The notes under the pieces: generated by a model
The model's database searches: none
Seen by the model: the letters and a program-made list of their open reading frames with translations, nothing else
Told to the model about the DNA's origin: nothing
Position numbers and translations under genes: made by a program
Origin: Streptomyces nymphaeiformis
Lineage (GTDB): Bacteria > Actinomycetota > Actinomycetes > Streptomycetales > Streptomycetaceae
Assembly (NCBI RefSeq): GCF_014203895.1
Contig: NZ_JACHJY010000002.1
Span: forward strand, 434,001-498,000
Direction: 5' to 3'
DNA: 64,000 nucleotides
Part shown: piece after piece, positions 49,140-57,574 of the stretch
How positions within the stretch are numbered: position 1 is the stretch's first letter
Layout of the letters: each line of letters opens with the position of its first letter

Positions 49140-51002
49140 TCAATGATCAGGGTGGATGATGTCCCTCAACCGGTCCAGGTCCTGGGACGTGAAGCCCGAC
49201 GGCCGCATGACGGCGTTCCAGCCGTCGACGTACGCCGCCTTGTACGTGTGGCCGTGGCCGTCCGGTACGCCCGTGGAGAACGGCAGGTCCGCCGTGACCT
49301 GCCAGAAGGTGACGAAGGGGATCCAGAACATCCCTTCCAGCACGTCGCTGCCGGGCGCCTCGCCGATCCAGTCGGGCTCGGAAAGCGCCAGGTTCGGACT
49401 CCACCAGACGATCGGGTCGGACGGGTGCATGAGGTACAGCACCCGCGTGCCGTTCCAGGGCTCGTCCGCCGGGGTGATCCCGGTGGTCGGGTCGTCGGTG
49501 AACCGTACGGTCCACCCCTGCTTGTAGACGGGCTCGATCTCCGGGCTGCCCGCGTCCCGGTGGTCACTGAACTCGCGGAACAGGGTGTTGAAGTTCGGGG
49601 GACCGGCGAACAGGGTGCCGGCGGTGCGGTTGCGCAGGTCGTACTCGCCGCTGAAGGCCGCCTCGCCGCCGAAGGACCCCAGGCTCTCGCCGGCGACGAA
49701 CAACCGCGGACGCTGGTCCTGGGGCAGCTTGGACCAGACGTCGTAGACCGCGTCGAAGAGCTCCCGGCCGGCCTGGCGCGCCTTGGACTGGTCCACGAGA
49801 TAGGAGAGCCACGACGGCAGGTAGGAGTACTGCATCGCCACGGTGGCGGAGTCGCCGTCGCCGAGGTACTCGAACGAGTCCACGGCGGCGGGGTCGACCC
49901 AGCCGCTTCCCGTGGTCGTCATGACCAGCAGGTTCGCGCGCTTGAAACCGCCGGCCCGCTGAAGGTCGGCGACGGCCCGCTCGGCGCGCGCTTCCGTGTC
50001 GTCGGCGGTCTGGAGCCCGGCGTAGGCCCGGACGGGCTCCTGGGCCGGGCGGTGGGTGAAGGCGCCGATGTCCCGGGCCGTCGGACCGCTGCCGGCGAAG
50101 GCCCGGCCCTGGTAGCCCAGCGTGTCCCACGGCACCAGCGAGCCGGGTCCGCCGGACCGCAGCGTGGACGTGGGCTGGTGGATGCCTTCCGGCGTCGTCG
50201 TGTCGCGCAGCGAGAACGCCTCGTTGGCCGCGTTCACGAAGCCGGAGAGCAGGACGCCGCTGATGACCGACCACGCCAGGCCGGCCACCACGACCCAGCC
50301 GACGACCCGGGCCGCGCGCGGCCCGATCCAGCGGCGGAGGAGACGGGCGAGCCACCGGTACAGGCGCCGCAGCCCACGGCCCGCGAGCAGGATGAGCCAG
50401 AAGACGAGCACGGCGATGAAGGGACAGGCGACGGCGGCGAGGACGTTGTATTCGGTGACCCCCATGAGTTGGCGGATCTCGTGCTGCCAGTACTGGCCGA
50501 ATCCGAACGACAGACCGAACAGCGCGATCCCGCAGACGACGAGGACCTGCCACGACCTGCGCGACGCCTCGCGTGCCTCGCGGTCGGCGAACGCGCGCCA
50601 CACGTAGGCCGCGATCACACCGAGCCCGTAGCCGATGGCCGCGCTGATGCCGCAGATCAGCCCCTGGAGCACCCCGCCGCGGGGCAGCAGCGACGGGGTG
50701 AAGGAGAGACAGGCGAGGAGCAGCGCGCCCCAGCAGCCGGGGAGCGTGAGCCGCGGCGACCAACGTCGCTTTCCGGCACCCTCGGCCGGCTCAGTGCTTT
50801 CGGGCGGCTCGGCGCCGGCGGTCGGTTCGGTGCCATCGGCCGACTCGGCACTGGCGGTCGGCTCGGCGTCGGCGGTCGGTTCGGCATCGGCGGTCGGCTC
50901 GGCACCGTCCGTCGGTTCGGGACCGTCGGCAGGCTCGGGGCCGTCGGCTTCCTCGGGGTCCGGAGAGCCGTCCGGCGAAGGCTTGTGTGCATCAGGAGCC
51001 AT
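49140..51002 (-). CDS. Membrane-anchored alpha/beta hydrolase (Abhydrolase_9 family)
   Basis: A 620-residue protein. An acidic Pro/Thr/Ala/Glu-rich tail (about 1-75) made of EPTADA-like repeats precedes about five membrane spans (about 85-270). The C-terminal extracytoplasmic or cytoplasmic hydrolase domain has VAGESLGSFGG (Ser nucleophile), NLLVMTTTGSGWVDP, and DGHGHTYKAAYVDGW near the C-terminal His. This matches the two-domain Abhydrolase_9 proteins of actinobacteria. GGAGGA precedes ATG 51002; an upstream ATG-like extension to 51050 lacks coding support. Function unknown. Confidence 0.85.
   Translation of the reverse strand: MAPDAHKPSPDGSPDPEEADGPEPADGPEPTDGAEPTADAEPTADAEPTASAESADGTEPTAGAEPPESTEPAEGAGKRRWSPRLTLPGCWGALLLACLSFTPSLLPRGGVLQGLICGISAAIGYGLGVIAAYVWRAFADREAREASRRSWQVLVVCGIALFGLSFGFGQYWQHEIRQLMGVTEYNVLAAVACPFIAVLVFWLILLAGRGLRRLYRWLARLLRRWIGPRAARVVGWVVVAGLAWSVISGVLLSGFVNAANEAFSLRDTTTPEGIHQPTSTLRSGGPGSLVPWDTLGYQGRAFAGSGPTARDIGAFTHRPAQEPVRAYAGLQTADDTEARAERAVADLQRAGGFKRANLLVMTTTGSGWVDPAAVDSFEYLGDGDSATVAMQYSYLPSWLSYLVDQSKARQAGRELFDAVYDVWSKLPQDQRPRLFVAGESLGSFGGEAAFSGEYDLRNRTAGTLFAGPPNFNTLFREFSDHRDAGSPEIEPVYKQGWTVRFTDDPTTGITPADEPWNGTRVLYLMHPSDPIVWWSPNLALSEPDWIGEAPGSDVLEGMFWIPFVTFWQVTADLPFSTGVPDGHGHTYKAAYVDGWNAVMRPSGFTSQDLDRLRDIIHPDH
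50853..50942. repeat. Five imperfect 18-bp tandem repeats inside the hydrolase gene
   Basis: Units of the form GGCGGTCGGCTCGGCGTC recur head to tail and encode repeated Glu-Pro-Thr-Ala-Asp-Ala on the minus strand. The tail is likely disordered and its length may vary between strains. Confidence 0.7.
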
Positions 51003-51354
51003 GGCTGTCCTCCGGGACAAATGATCCCAAGGCCCGACCCGGCCTGCCACCGGTGACTCCTCCGTGCGTTCCGAAGGGCCGGGGCCCTGTCCACCGGGCC
51101 GACCTGGGGTGACTCGTCATCTATGCTTCAAGGCGGCCGGGAGGCGATGACTCGTCTCTCCGGGCGGCACCCGCGAAGCGGCCGGTCGGACCCGCCGAGG
51201 ACGGCGGTCCGGGCCGGGCCTCAGGGGGGCGGGCGGACCACGTGACACTGATCATGCCGATCCTTGGGAATCGAGTGGCCGTCGCCACGCGTCACAGTGG
51301 TGCGGGGAGCCCGGTCCCCGCCCGCGAACGGAAGTCTCCAGGGAGAAGTGAGGT
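51003..51354. other. 352-bp divergent intergenic region
   Basis: Between the membrane hydrolase (minus) and deoxynucleoside kinase (plus). It has two copies of TGACTCGTC (51,110-51,118 and 51,148-51,156) flanking a TATGCT (51,122-51,127) that could be a plus-strand -10 box, and a 7-bp stem-loop at 51,302-51,321 just before the kinase start. No gene seen. Confidence 0.45.
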
Positions 51355-52017
51355 ATGTCGGTGATCTGCGTCGGAGGCATGATCGGGATCGGCAAGACGA
51401 GCGTGGCCGAGCTGCTCGCGAAGGCGCTCGGCAGCGACGTCTTCTACGAGAGCGTGGACGACAACCCGATCCTGCCGCTCTTCTACACGGCGAGCCCCGA
51501 GGAGATCCAGGCGAAGCGCTACCCCTTCCTGCTCCAGCTGTACTTCCTGCAGACCCGGTTCGCGTCGATCAAGGAGGCGTACAAGCAGGGCGACAACGTC
51601 CTCGACCGGTCGATCTACGAGGACTGGTACTTCGCCAAGGTCAACCACGACCTGGGCCGCATCAGCTCCCTCGAGATGCAGGTGTACGAGGGCCTGCTGA
51701 ACGAGATGATGCGCGAGATCGACGCCCTGCCGTACCGCAAGGCACCCGACCTCATGGTCTACCTCAAGGCGGACTTCGAGACCGTGCTGCACCGCATCGG
51801 GCTGCGCGGCCGTGACTTCGAGCAGGACGAGGCCCTCGTGGAGTACTACCGGACGCTGTGGTCCGGCTACGACGACTGGGTGCACAAGCACTACTCGGCC
51901 AGCGAGGTCCTGGTGATCGACATGAACCGCACCGACGTGGTGAACAACGCGGACGACGCGGCCCGCGTGGCGCAGGAGGTCAAGGACGCGCTGGTCGCCG
52001 CCAGGTCCCGCGCCTGA
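51355..52017 (+). CDS. Deoxynucleoside kinase
   Basis: A 220-residue salvage kinase of the dNK/dGK-dCK type. CVGGMIGIGKTSVAELLAKAL is the P-loop, VLDRSIYEDWYF the DRS/ERS catalytic motif, and RGRDFEQDEALVEYYRTLW the Arg-rich lid. It phosphorylates deoxynucleosides with ATP. AGGGAGAAG precedes the ATG. It stands alone with its own terminator; no link to the lanthipeptide genes downstream is apparent. Confidence 0.92.
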   Translation: MSVICVGGMIGIGKTSVAELLAKALGSDVFYESVDDNPILPLFYTASPEEIQAKRYPFLLQLYFLQTRFASIKEAYKQGDNVLDRSIYEDWYFAKVNHDLGRISSLEMQVYEGLLNEMMREIDALPYRKAPDLMVYLKADFETVLHRIGLRGRDFEQDEALVEYYRTLWSGYDDWVHKHYSASEVLVIDMNRTDVVNNADDAARVAQEVKDALVAARSRA

Positions 52018-52019
52018 GG

Positions 52020-52062
52020 CGCCGAAGCGGCGGGGGAGAACACCGTCCCCGCCGCTTCGGCG
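52020..52062. terminator. Bidirectional hairpin terminator
   Basis: A perfect 16-bp stem (CGCCGAAGCGGCGGGG) with an 11-base loop lies between the convergent kinase and DUF4246 genes. Confidence 0.85.
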
Positions 52063-52098
52063 GCCCTCCGGGCCGCGCGGCCGGCCGCGCCCGAGCCG

Positions 52099-53607
52099 TC
52101 AGTGCTCGCAGAGCGAGAACTCCCGCTCGTAGAGCTGCTCGTTGTGTTCGTCGACGAAGAACTTGCGTTCCCGCATGAGCTCTTCGCGGTACTCCTCGGC
52201 CTGTTCCAGCGTCATGGTCGACGTGTCGGACCACGGCTGCTGCGGCGGCACGTCGGACGTCGAGACGATCCTCTCCGACGGGTCGACCAGGAAGAACGCG
52301 AGGATCTTGCGATGCCCCGGACGGGTGGTGTCCGCGAGGCGGAACGAGCCGACGCGGTGCTGCAGGACGTTCGGGAACGCCAGGCAGCGGCCCTCCGGCG
52401 TCGACGCGGATCCCAGAACCTGGTTCAGCGCGTCCTCGTCCTCGAGACCGTAGACGTCACGCAGACCGTCGTCGTCGTTCTGTTCGTAGTCCGGGTCGTC
52501 CAGCGCCGCCCGGAAACTCAAGCGGCTTTCCGTGATGTTCTCGCTGTCCCAGTAATAGATGCCGGTCGAGACGATCCGCTCGTTCAGCATCCCCTCCACA
52601 TGCCAGGAACCGCCCTGGTACTCGGGCTTGTCCGGCGTGAGGCGGATGGTGGCGAGCTTGACGATGACCTGGAGGCTCCGCCCGCGCAGGTCGATCCGGG
52701 CGGACTCCTCGGGGGACTCGGGCGGGGTGTAGGCCGGGGCGTCCGGGACGACCGGGCGGCGGTTCTCCCACCATTCGTCCTGGGCCCGATTCCATGCGCG
52801 GCGGGCTTCCTCGTAGGCCTCGTCGTCGCTGTAGGAGGCCTTGTCCGGATACTCCGGTTCCGGGCCGTACCATCCGTACGGATCGGCCTCGATCCGCGGG
52901 GGCCGAGGATGGCGCAGATCGGTGAGCACGTTCTCGAACAGCGGGCGCATGCGCGCGAACAAGTCCGGGAGAACGGCGGCCAGTTCGCCGTGGGTCTCGG
53001 GGTGGACGTTGTTGACGTACGACCGGAAGGCGACGTCGCCGTCGTCCGTGACGTCGACGTCCGTGGGCAGCCACTGGAACCTCTCCGAGAACTCGTACCG
53101 CGAGTAGTGGTTCGTCGGGTTCCGCCAGGCCTGCTCGGGAGCGCCGCTCACCCCGTTCACGAGGCAGAACAGGGAGGGATGAACCAGGTCGAGCACCTGG
53201 CCGTCGGAGCCGGGATGCCAGTCCAGTTCTGCCTCGGGGACCTCTTCCAGCACCCGGACCGCGCCGCGCAGCCGGCTCCTGAGCTCGTCGTCGACCAAGG
53301 CGTCCGAGTGCCACACCCCGTCGACGGCGGACACCTCGATGCCGGTTCGCTCGTCCCGCAGCGCGGCGTAGTGCGCGAGTTCTGCGAGTACGTAACGTAT
53401 CTGCGCCTCGGTGAGGCCCTGGTCGAGTGCTTCCCGCGTCCACCGGGCGACGATGTCGGCGTCGTTCATCTTGTCGAACCATCCGGGCTTCGCCCGGAGG
53501 TGCGAGCTGCACTGCATCATCTGAAGCTCCCGCAGCGTTCGGGGATCCGCGAACGGCAGGGAACGGGCCGTGTGGAAGGGCAGCGGGAAAGCGGACAGGT
53601 CAGTCAA
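52099..53607 (-). CDS. DUF4246 protein, probable non-haem iron oxygenase-like, downstream of the LanKC gene
   Basis: A 502-residue soluble protein. SERFQWLPTDVDVTDDGDVAFRSYVNNVHPETH and GGSWHVEGMLNERIVSTGIYYWDSENITESRLSFR are DUF4246 signatures. GRCLAFPNVLQHRVGSFRLADTTRPGHRKILAFFLVDP supplies a later His and Arg. The H-x-E...H...R order suggests a Fe(II)/2-oxoglutarate-type fold, which is my inference. The start lies 92 bases past the lanKC stop on the same strand, so it may be cotranscribed and tailor the peptide, or it may be an unrelated metabolic gene. Confidence 0.75.
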   Translation of the reverse strand: MTDLSAFPLPFHTARSLPFADPRTLRELQMMQCSSHLRAKPGWFDKMNDADIVARWTREALDQGLTEAQIRYVLAELAHYAALRDERTGIEVSAVDGVWHSDALVDDELRSRLRGAVRVLEEVPEAELDWHPGSDGQVLDLVHPSLFCLVNGVSGAPEQAWRNPTNHYSRYEFSERFQWLPTDVDVTDDGDVAFRSYVNNVHPETHGELAAVLPDLFARMRPLFENVLTDLRHPRPPRIEADPYGWYGPEPEYPDKASYSDDEAYEEARRAWNRAQDEWWENRRPVVPDAPAYTPPESPEESARIDLRGRSLQVIVKLATIRLTPDKPEYQGGSWHVEGMLNERIVSTGIYYWDSENITESRLSFRAALDDPDYEQNDDDGLRDVYGLEDEDALNQVLGSASTPEGRCLAFPNVLQHRVGSFRLADTTRPGHRKILAFFLVDPSERIVSTSDVPPQQPWSDTSTMTLEQAEEYREELMRERKFFVDEHNEQLYEREFSLCEH

Positions 53608-53699
53608 TGGTCTTGGTCCTACCAGTCGGTGTGAGGTGCCGGGAAGGATACGTCAGCCGACTGACACCGCCTCGGTGGACGAAGGCGGGCTCGTCCGAC

Positions 53700-56255
53700 T
53701 CAGGCGAACCCGAGCCGTGGGCCGCCCAGGTCGTGCAGGCGTCGGAAGAAGGCGAGCACGCCCGCGGAGCCACCGGCCCACGTGGCGCTCGCCCGGGTGA
53801 GACCGGTGTCCGGGAACACCGGCCGCGACCAAGTGCCGCCGCTGCGGCTCAGGATGAGCAGGGCGACGGTCTCGGCCGCGTCCCGGAACTCCTCGGACGC
53901 GGACGCCTCCGCGAGGTCCACCATCAGTTCGCCCGCTCCGGCCAGCCCGCAGCACTGCGTGACCAGCGGCATCCGCGGGGCCAGTGCGGCGCAGGCCCGC
54001 GCGGCCCGCCGGGCGAGGTCGAGGTACCCGGGCTCGTCGAGGAGGTCGGCGGCCCGCACGAGTACGGACCCGATGCCGGCCAGGCCCCGGCACCACGAGC
54101 CGTAGCGGCGCGTCGCGCCCGGTGCGGCCGCCGCCGCGATGACGTCCGGTGTCAGGGCGGCCAGGTGCGCGGCGGCCTTCTCGGAGCGGCTGATCGCGTC
54201 CGGGTCCCCGGTCGCGGCGCCGTACTCGAGCAGGAACCAGGCGACGCCCGCCTCGCCGTGCGCGATGCCCTCGCGGAGTGCGGCGCTGCCGGCCGTGTCC
54301 GCACCGGTCGGGGTCAGCCGGGCGGTGCCCGATGCCAGCATTCGGTCGCAGTCGGCGGCGACGGCGAGGTGCCGGTCCGCGGCAGGCCGCTGACCGGACC
54401 CGAGGGCGTGCCGGGCGAGGAGCAGCCGGCCGAGGCCGATTCCGGCGGCGCCCGCGATCAGGTCCGCCTCCGGGGGCCCGCCGTCCGGCGCGCGGTCCGG
54501 CAGGACGGGGTGTCCCGACTGCGCCTCGGCGTCCGTCCCCGTCCCCATCCCCGTCCCCGCCTCCGCCTTCGTGAGGAAGAGTTCGACGCCGGTGCGCCCG
54601 GTGTAGAAGCCGGGCGCCAGGTTCCTCTTCTGACCCGCGGTCCAGCGTGCCAACTCGGTGACGGCCGACCGCACATGGGGCCGGTGCGCATGGTGCAGGA
54701 GTTCGAGGCCGAGCCCCGAACTGCCGCCGTAGACGTCGATCGAGGTGGGGACGTTCAGCTGTGCGGCCCGTTCCGGGTCCACGATCGCCCGCGCTTCGCC
54801 GACGCAGAAGGCGGTCGTGTGCGCGATGATCTCGTCCAGCAGGTCGTCGTCGATCCTGGGGCGCGCGGGCCCGCGCACGGTTCCGGGCGTGCCGGAGCGC
54901 AGACGGCCGGCCGAGACGGTCCGTACGGCCGGGTCGAAGCTCAGCAGGCCGGTGATCGAGGCCCGGATGCCCCGGTGGACCTCCCCGGGGAGTGCCCCTG
55001 CCAGGCAGGCCAGGGTCCGGTCCCGGTTGACCTCGTGGTCGGTGTCGACGATCACCGGGTCCATGCCGGTGGCGGCGAAGAAGAGGGTCGCCCCGAGGGC
55101 GTAGTAGTCGTCGGCGGGGGAGGCCGGTCCCGTCGGGGGCAGAACGGGCTCGTTGTAGCCGGGGGTCGCCCCTCCGGGGCCGGAGCCGTTCCACTCGCTG
55201 ATCCCGAAGTCGATCATGTGGCACCGGCCGGGGCCCGCGTCGTCGAGTACGACGTTGTCGGGCTTGAGGTCGCGGACGACCACGTTCCGACCGTGGATCG
55301 CGTCCAGGATGGCAAGGAGCCGGGAAGCGAGGACGGAGAGGGCGCGCGCCGACCGGGTGCCGTCGGCCCGGTAGGGGCCGTTCAGCAGAACGTCCCTGCG
55401 CAGGTCTCGCGTGCCGCAGTCGCTCATCACCAGGTACTCGTCCGTCCGGTGAGCGAAGTAGTCCAGTGCGCGCGGCACGCCGGTGACGCCGTCGAGCGCG
55501 GTCAGGACCGTGCGCTCGTTGCGCAGCCGGTGGCGGGCGTCCGTACCGGATTCGTCCTCGCCCACGAAGGCCCTCGCCTGTTTGACCACCACCGGCCGCC
55601 CTTGGGCGCGGTCGACCGCGCGGTAGACGTTTCCGCGGGGTGCGCGCGCGATGCCCGCGGTGACGGTGTAGCGCCCGCCGTCGAAGCCGGGCGCGGAGGC
55701 CGGCTCGTCACCGCGTCCGGAGCCGATCGCGAAGGGGTCCTCGGCCCAGGGCGGGCACCGGTAGCGGCCGACGGCCAGGCCGTCGAAGATCCGGCCGTCG
55801 GGCCCGGTCATGACGGACTCGAGTCGTCCGCTCCGGCCGGTGCGGTAGTCGCCGGTGAAGGGGCCGTAGCGGTAGTAGACGGGGGCCCTGGGGTCGACCC
55901 GCCGATCGCTGACGACCCGCGGGCCCTCCCGGTCGCGCAGTACGGCGGCGAGGTCCCTGGCCACGTCGACCACGGCGTCGGCCACGGGGTAGACGGTGAT
56001 CGCCTTGCCGACGGCTCCGGCGCTCACCACCCCGGAGTTGAGGCGGCGCAGTGTCTCCGGGCCACGGGCGAACTTCGCGTGGCAGACGTACCGGGCCAGC
56101 ACCGGCAGGACGAGTCGGGTCACGGCGTCGAGGTCGCCGGGACGTGCCGAGACGTGCAGTTTCCATCCGTGTTCCATCGCCGGCATCCGCGGATCGTTGA
56201 GGTACGACCACGTGTCGTCGGACCAGCCGCTGCGGCCGGCGATGGAAACGGCCAC
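53700..56255 (-). CDS. lanKC: Class III-type lanthipeptide synthetase LanKC with Cys-rich cyclase site
   Basis: An 851-residue trifunctional enzyme. Residues 1-195 are the lyase domain (GWKLHVSARPGDLDAV, LNSGVVSAGAVGKAITVYP, GPRVVSDRRVDPRAPVYYRYG). Residues 200-455 are the Ser/Thr kinase-like domain with Lys225, Arg328-Asp329 in VVRDLKPDN and Asp349 in MIDFGIS. Residues 500-851 are the LanC-like domain. Class III cyclases usually lack zinc ligands, yet this one has Cys722 (SWCRGLAG) and Cys768-Cys769 (QCCGLAG), matching ligand positions. GTG 56255 begins 2 bases after the precursor stop, so translation is coupled. No transporter or protease gene is adjacent. Confidence 0.88.
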   Translation of the reverse strand: MAVSIAGRSGWSDDTWSYLNDPRMPAMEHGWKLHVSARPGDLDAVTRLVLPVLARYVCHAKFARGPETLRRLNSGVVSAGAVGKAITVYPVADAVVDVARDLAAVLRDREGPRVVSDRRVDPRAPVYYRYGPFTGDYRTGRSGRLESVMTGPDGRIFDGLAVGRYRCPPWAEDPFAIGSGRGDEPASAPGFDGGRYTVTAGIARAPRGNVYRAVDRAQGRPVVVKQARAFVGEDESGTDARHRLRNERTVLTALDGVTGVPRALDYFAHRTDEYLVMSDCGTRDLRRDVLLNGPYRADGTRSARALSVLASRLLAILDAIHGRNVVVRDLKPDNVVLDDAGPGRCHMIDFGISEWNGSGPGGATPGYNEPVLPPTGPASPADDYYALGATLFFAATGMDPVIVDTDHEVNRDRTLACLAGALPGEVHRGIRASITGLLSFDPAVRTVSAGRLRSGTPGTVRGPARPRIDDDLLDEIIAHTTAFCVGEARAIVDPERAAQLNVPTSIDVYGGSSGLGLELLHHAHRPHVRSAVTELARWTAGQKRNLAPGFYTGRTGVELFLTKAEAGTGMGTGTDAEAQSGHPVLPDRAPDGGPPEADLIAGAAGIGLGRLLLARHALGSGQRPAADRHLAVAADCDRMLASGTARLTPTGADTAGSAALREGIAHGEAGVAWFLLEYGAATGDPDAISRSEKAAAHLAALTPDVIAAAAAPGATRRYGSWCRGLAGIGSVLVRAADLLDEPGYLDLARRAARACAALAPRMPLVTQCCGLAGAGELMVDLAEASASEEFRDAAETVALLILSRSGGTWSRPVFPDTGLTRASATWAGGSAGVLAFFRRLHDLGGPRLGFA

Positions 56256-56257
56256 CG

Positions 56258-56440
56258 CTACGAGTTCAGGTCACAGGCGAAGCGGGTGGTGGCGGTCACC
56301 CAGGGGTCGGCGAGACACGCCGTGTGCTCGCGGTCACCGCGGTCGTCGTCCTCGAACGCGATCGCCTCGTCGTCGATCTCCAGCAGACCCGCGTCGCGGA
56401 ATCCGTCGGTTTCCAGAAGATCCGGCACGGCTAAGGGCAT
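56258..56440 (-). CDS. lanA: Lanthipeptide precursor peptide
   Basis: A 60-residue peptide encoded directly upstream of lanKC, with GGAGG 6-7 bases before ATG 56440. The leader is acidic and hydrophobic (LLETDGFRDAGLLEIDDEAIAFEDDD), with LLEI in the role of the class III LLDLQ-like recognition helix. The C-terminal core holds Thr40, Cys42, Thr49, Thr51, Thr52, Cys56 and Ser60. TATTRFAC fits the T-x2-T-x3-C labionin-type motif. Only Cys residues in the peptide are these two, both in the core. The cleavage site is unknown, probably around the acidic DDDRGDRE segment. Confidence 0.82.
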   Translation of the reverse strand: MPLAVPDLLETDGFRDAGLLEIDDEAIAFEDDDRGDREHTACLADPWVTATTRFACDLNS

Positions 56441-56528
56441 GTGACGCCTCCATGGTGTGTCGTGCGTTGAGGAGCGGACAATGGCCGACGCGGGCCGGTG
56501 GACCCACTGGGCCGGGACTCGCTGCACA

Positions 56529-56558
56529 AAGGTAGGGAGCGGTCGAACGCGCTGGCAA
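56529..56558 (-). promoter_or_regulatory. Promoter of the lanthipeptide operon
   Basis: On the minus strand TTGCCA (56,553-56,558) and TACCTT (56,529-56,534) are separated by 18 bases, a good match to the housekeeping actinobacterial consensus. The start codon is about 90 bases downstream. Confidence 0.55.
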
Positions 56559-56591
56559 GAGGGCCGCAGACGCCACTCTCGAGGACTCCCA

Positions 56592-56603
56592 CGTTCCGGA
56601 ACG
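56592..56603. promoter_or_regulatory. 12-bp perfect palindrome CGTTCCGGAACG upstream of the lan promoter
   Basis: It lies about 34 bases upstream of the -35 box and could bind an activator. No regulator gene is next to the cluster. Confidence 0.4.
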
Positions 56604-56713
56604 GACGGCGGATTCCGCATTCGAAGCGTGGAGTACCGTCCTCGCAATCAGCCGAGTGCCCGCCGCGCCGCGTCCCCGGCGGCGGACTGACGCGCCGCAC
56701 GCGCAGTCCTCGG

Positions 56714-57574
56714 TCACCGCCCAGCGACGCCGAACAGCTTCCGCTCGACCGCGGCGGTCAGCTTCGGGTACAGGCCCGGCAGCAGGCGGACAAGCCGGTC
56801 CGCGGTCCTGGCGTCGGAGCCGACGCGGATGCGCGGGGCGCCGGCCTCCACGCCGTCGACGATGACGCGGGCGGCCTGTGAGGCGGGCATCTTCAGGAGC
56901 TTGTCGTTGTACACGCGCGTGCGGTCGAGTTGGGCCGCCGTCGGGGCGAGGCCCTGGTCGCGTGCCTGCGACAGGGTGGCGGTGGCGATGTTGGTCTTCA
57001 CGCCGCCGGGGTGGACCACGGTCACCCGGACCGGCAGGCGCTCGCTCAACAGCTCGGTGCGCAGCGCTTCGGTGAACCCCCGGACGCCGAACTTGCTCGC
57101 GCAGTAGGCCGAGAGGGTGGGCTGCGCCAGATAGCCGTTGAGGCTGGAGACGTTGACCACGTGCCCGTCGCCGGAGGCGATCAGGTGCGGCAGGAAGGCC
57201 TTGGTGCCGTGGATGACACCGAACAGGTTGACCGCGAGCGTCCGGTCGTAGACCTCCCAGTCCGCCTCCAGGACCGTCTGACCGCCGCCGCTGATCCCGG
57301 CGTTGTTGTAGATCTGGTGCACCACCCCGTAGTGCGCGGCCACGGCCGCGGCGTACGTCTCCACCTCGGCACGGTCGCTGACGTCGAGGCGCGCGGTGTG
57401 CACCTCGGCGCCCAGCGCCCTGGCCCGGTCGGCGGTCTCGCCGAGGCCGATGTCGTCGACGTCGCTGACGGCCAACCGGGCGCCGCGCTTGGCCAGTTCG
57501 AAGGCCAGTCGGCGTCCGATGCCGGAGCCGGCGCCCGTGACGACGGCCACCTTGTCGCGCACGCTGTTGCTCAT
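56714..57574 (-). CDS. Short-chain dehydrogenase/reductase of the monooxygenase cassette
   Basis: A 286-residue NAD(P)-dependent SDR. VAVVTGAGSGIGRRLAFEL is the cofactor loop, YNNAGISGGG the NAG motif, NVSSLNGYLAQPTLSAYCASK supplies Ser and the YxxxK pair. ATG 57574 overlaps the stop of the hydrolase gene (ATGA). Probably interconverts an alcohol and ketone on the path handled by the flavin monooxygenase and hydrolase. Confidence 0.9.
   Translation of the reverse strand: MSNSVRDKVAVVTGAGSGIGRRLAFELAKRGARLAVSDVDDIGLGETADRARALGAEVHTARLDVSDRAEVETYAAAVAAHYGVVHQIYNNAGISGGGQTVLEADWEVYDRTLAVNLFGVIHGTKAFLPHLIASGDGHVVNVSSLNGYLAQPTLSAYCASKFGVRGFTEALRTELLSERLPVRVTVVHPGGVKTNIATATLSQARDQGLAPTAAQLDRTRVYNDKLLKMPASQAARVIVDGVEAGAPRIRVGSDARTADRLVRLLPGLYPKLTAAVERKLFGVAGR

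Larger units (their letters stand above)
56441..56713. other. 273-bp intergenic region carrying the lanA promoter
   Basis: Besides the promoter and palindrome listed separately, nothing gene-like is seen. It also receives readthrough from the SDR gene, for which no clear terminator is visible. Confidence 0.5.

Noticed and set aside
51302..51321. Stem-loop just before the deoxynucleoside kinase as a riboswitch
   Set aside because: Only one short 7-bp stem is visible and no conserved riboswitch core is recognisable.
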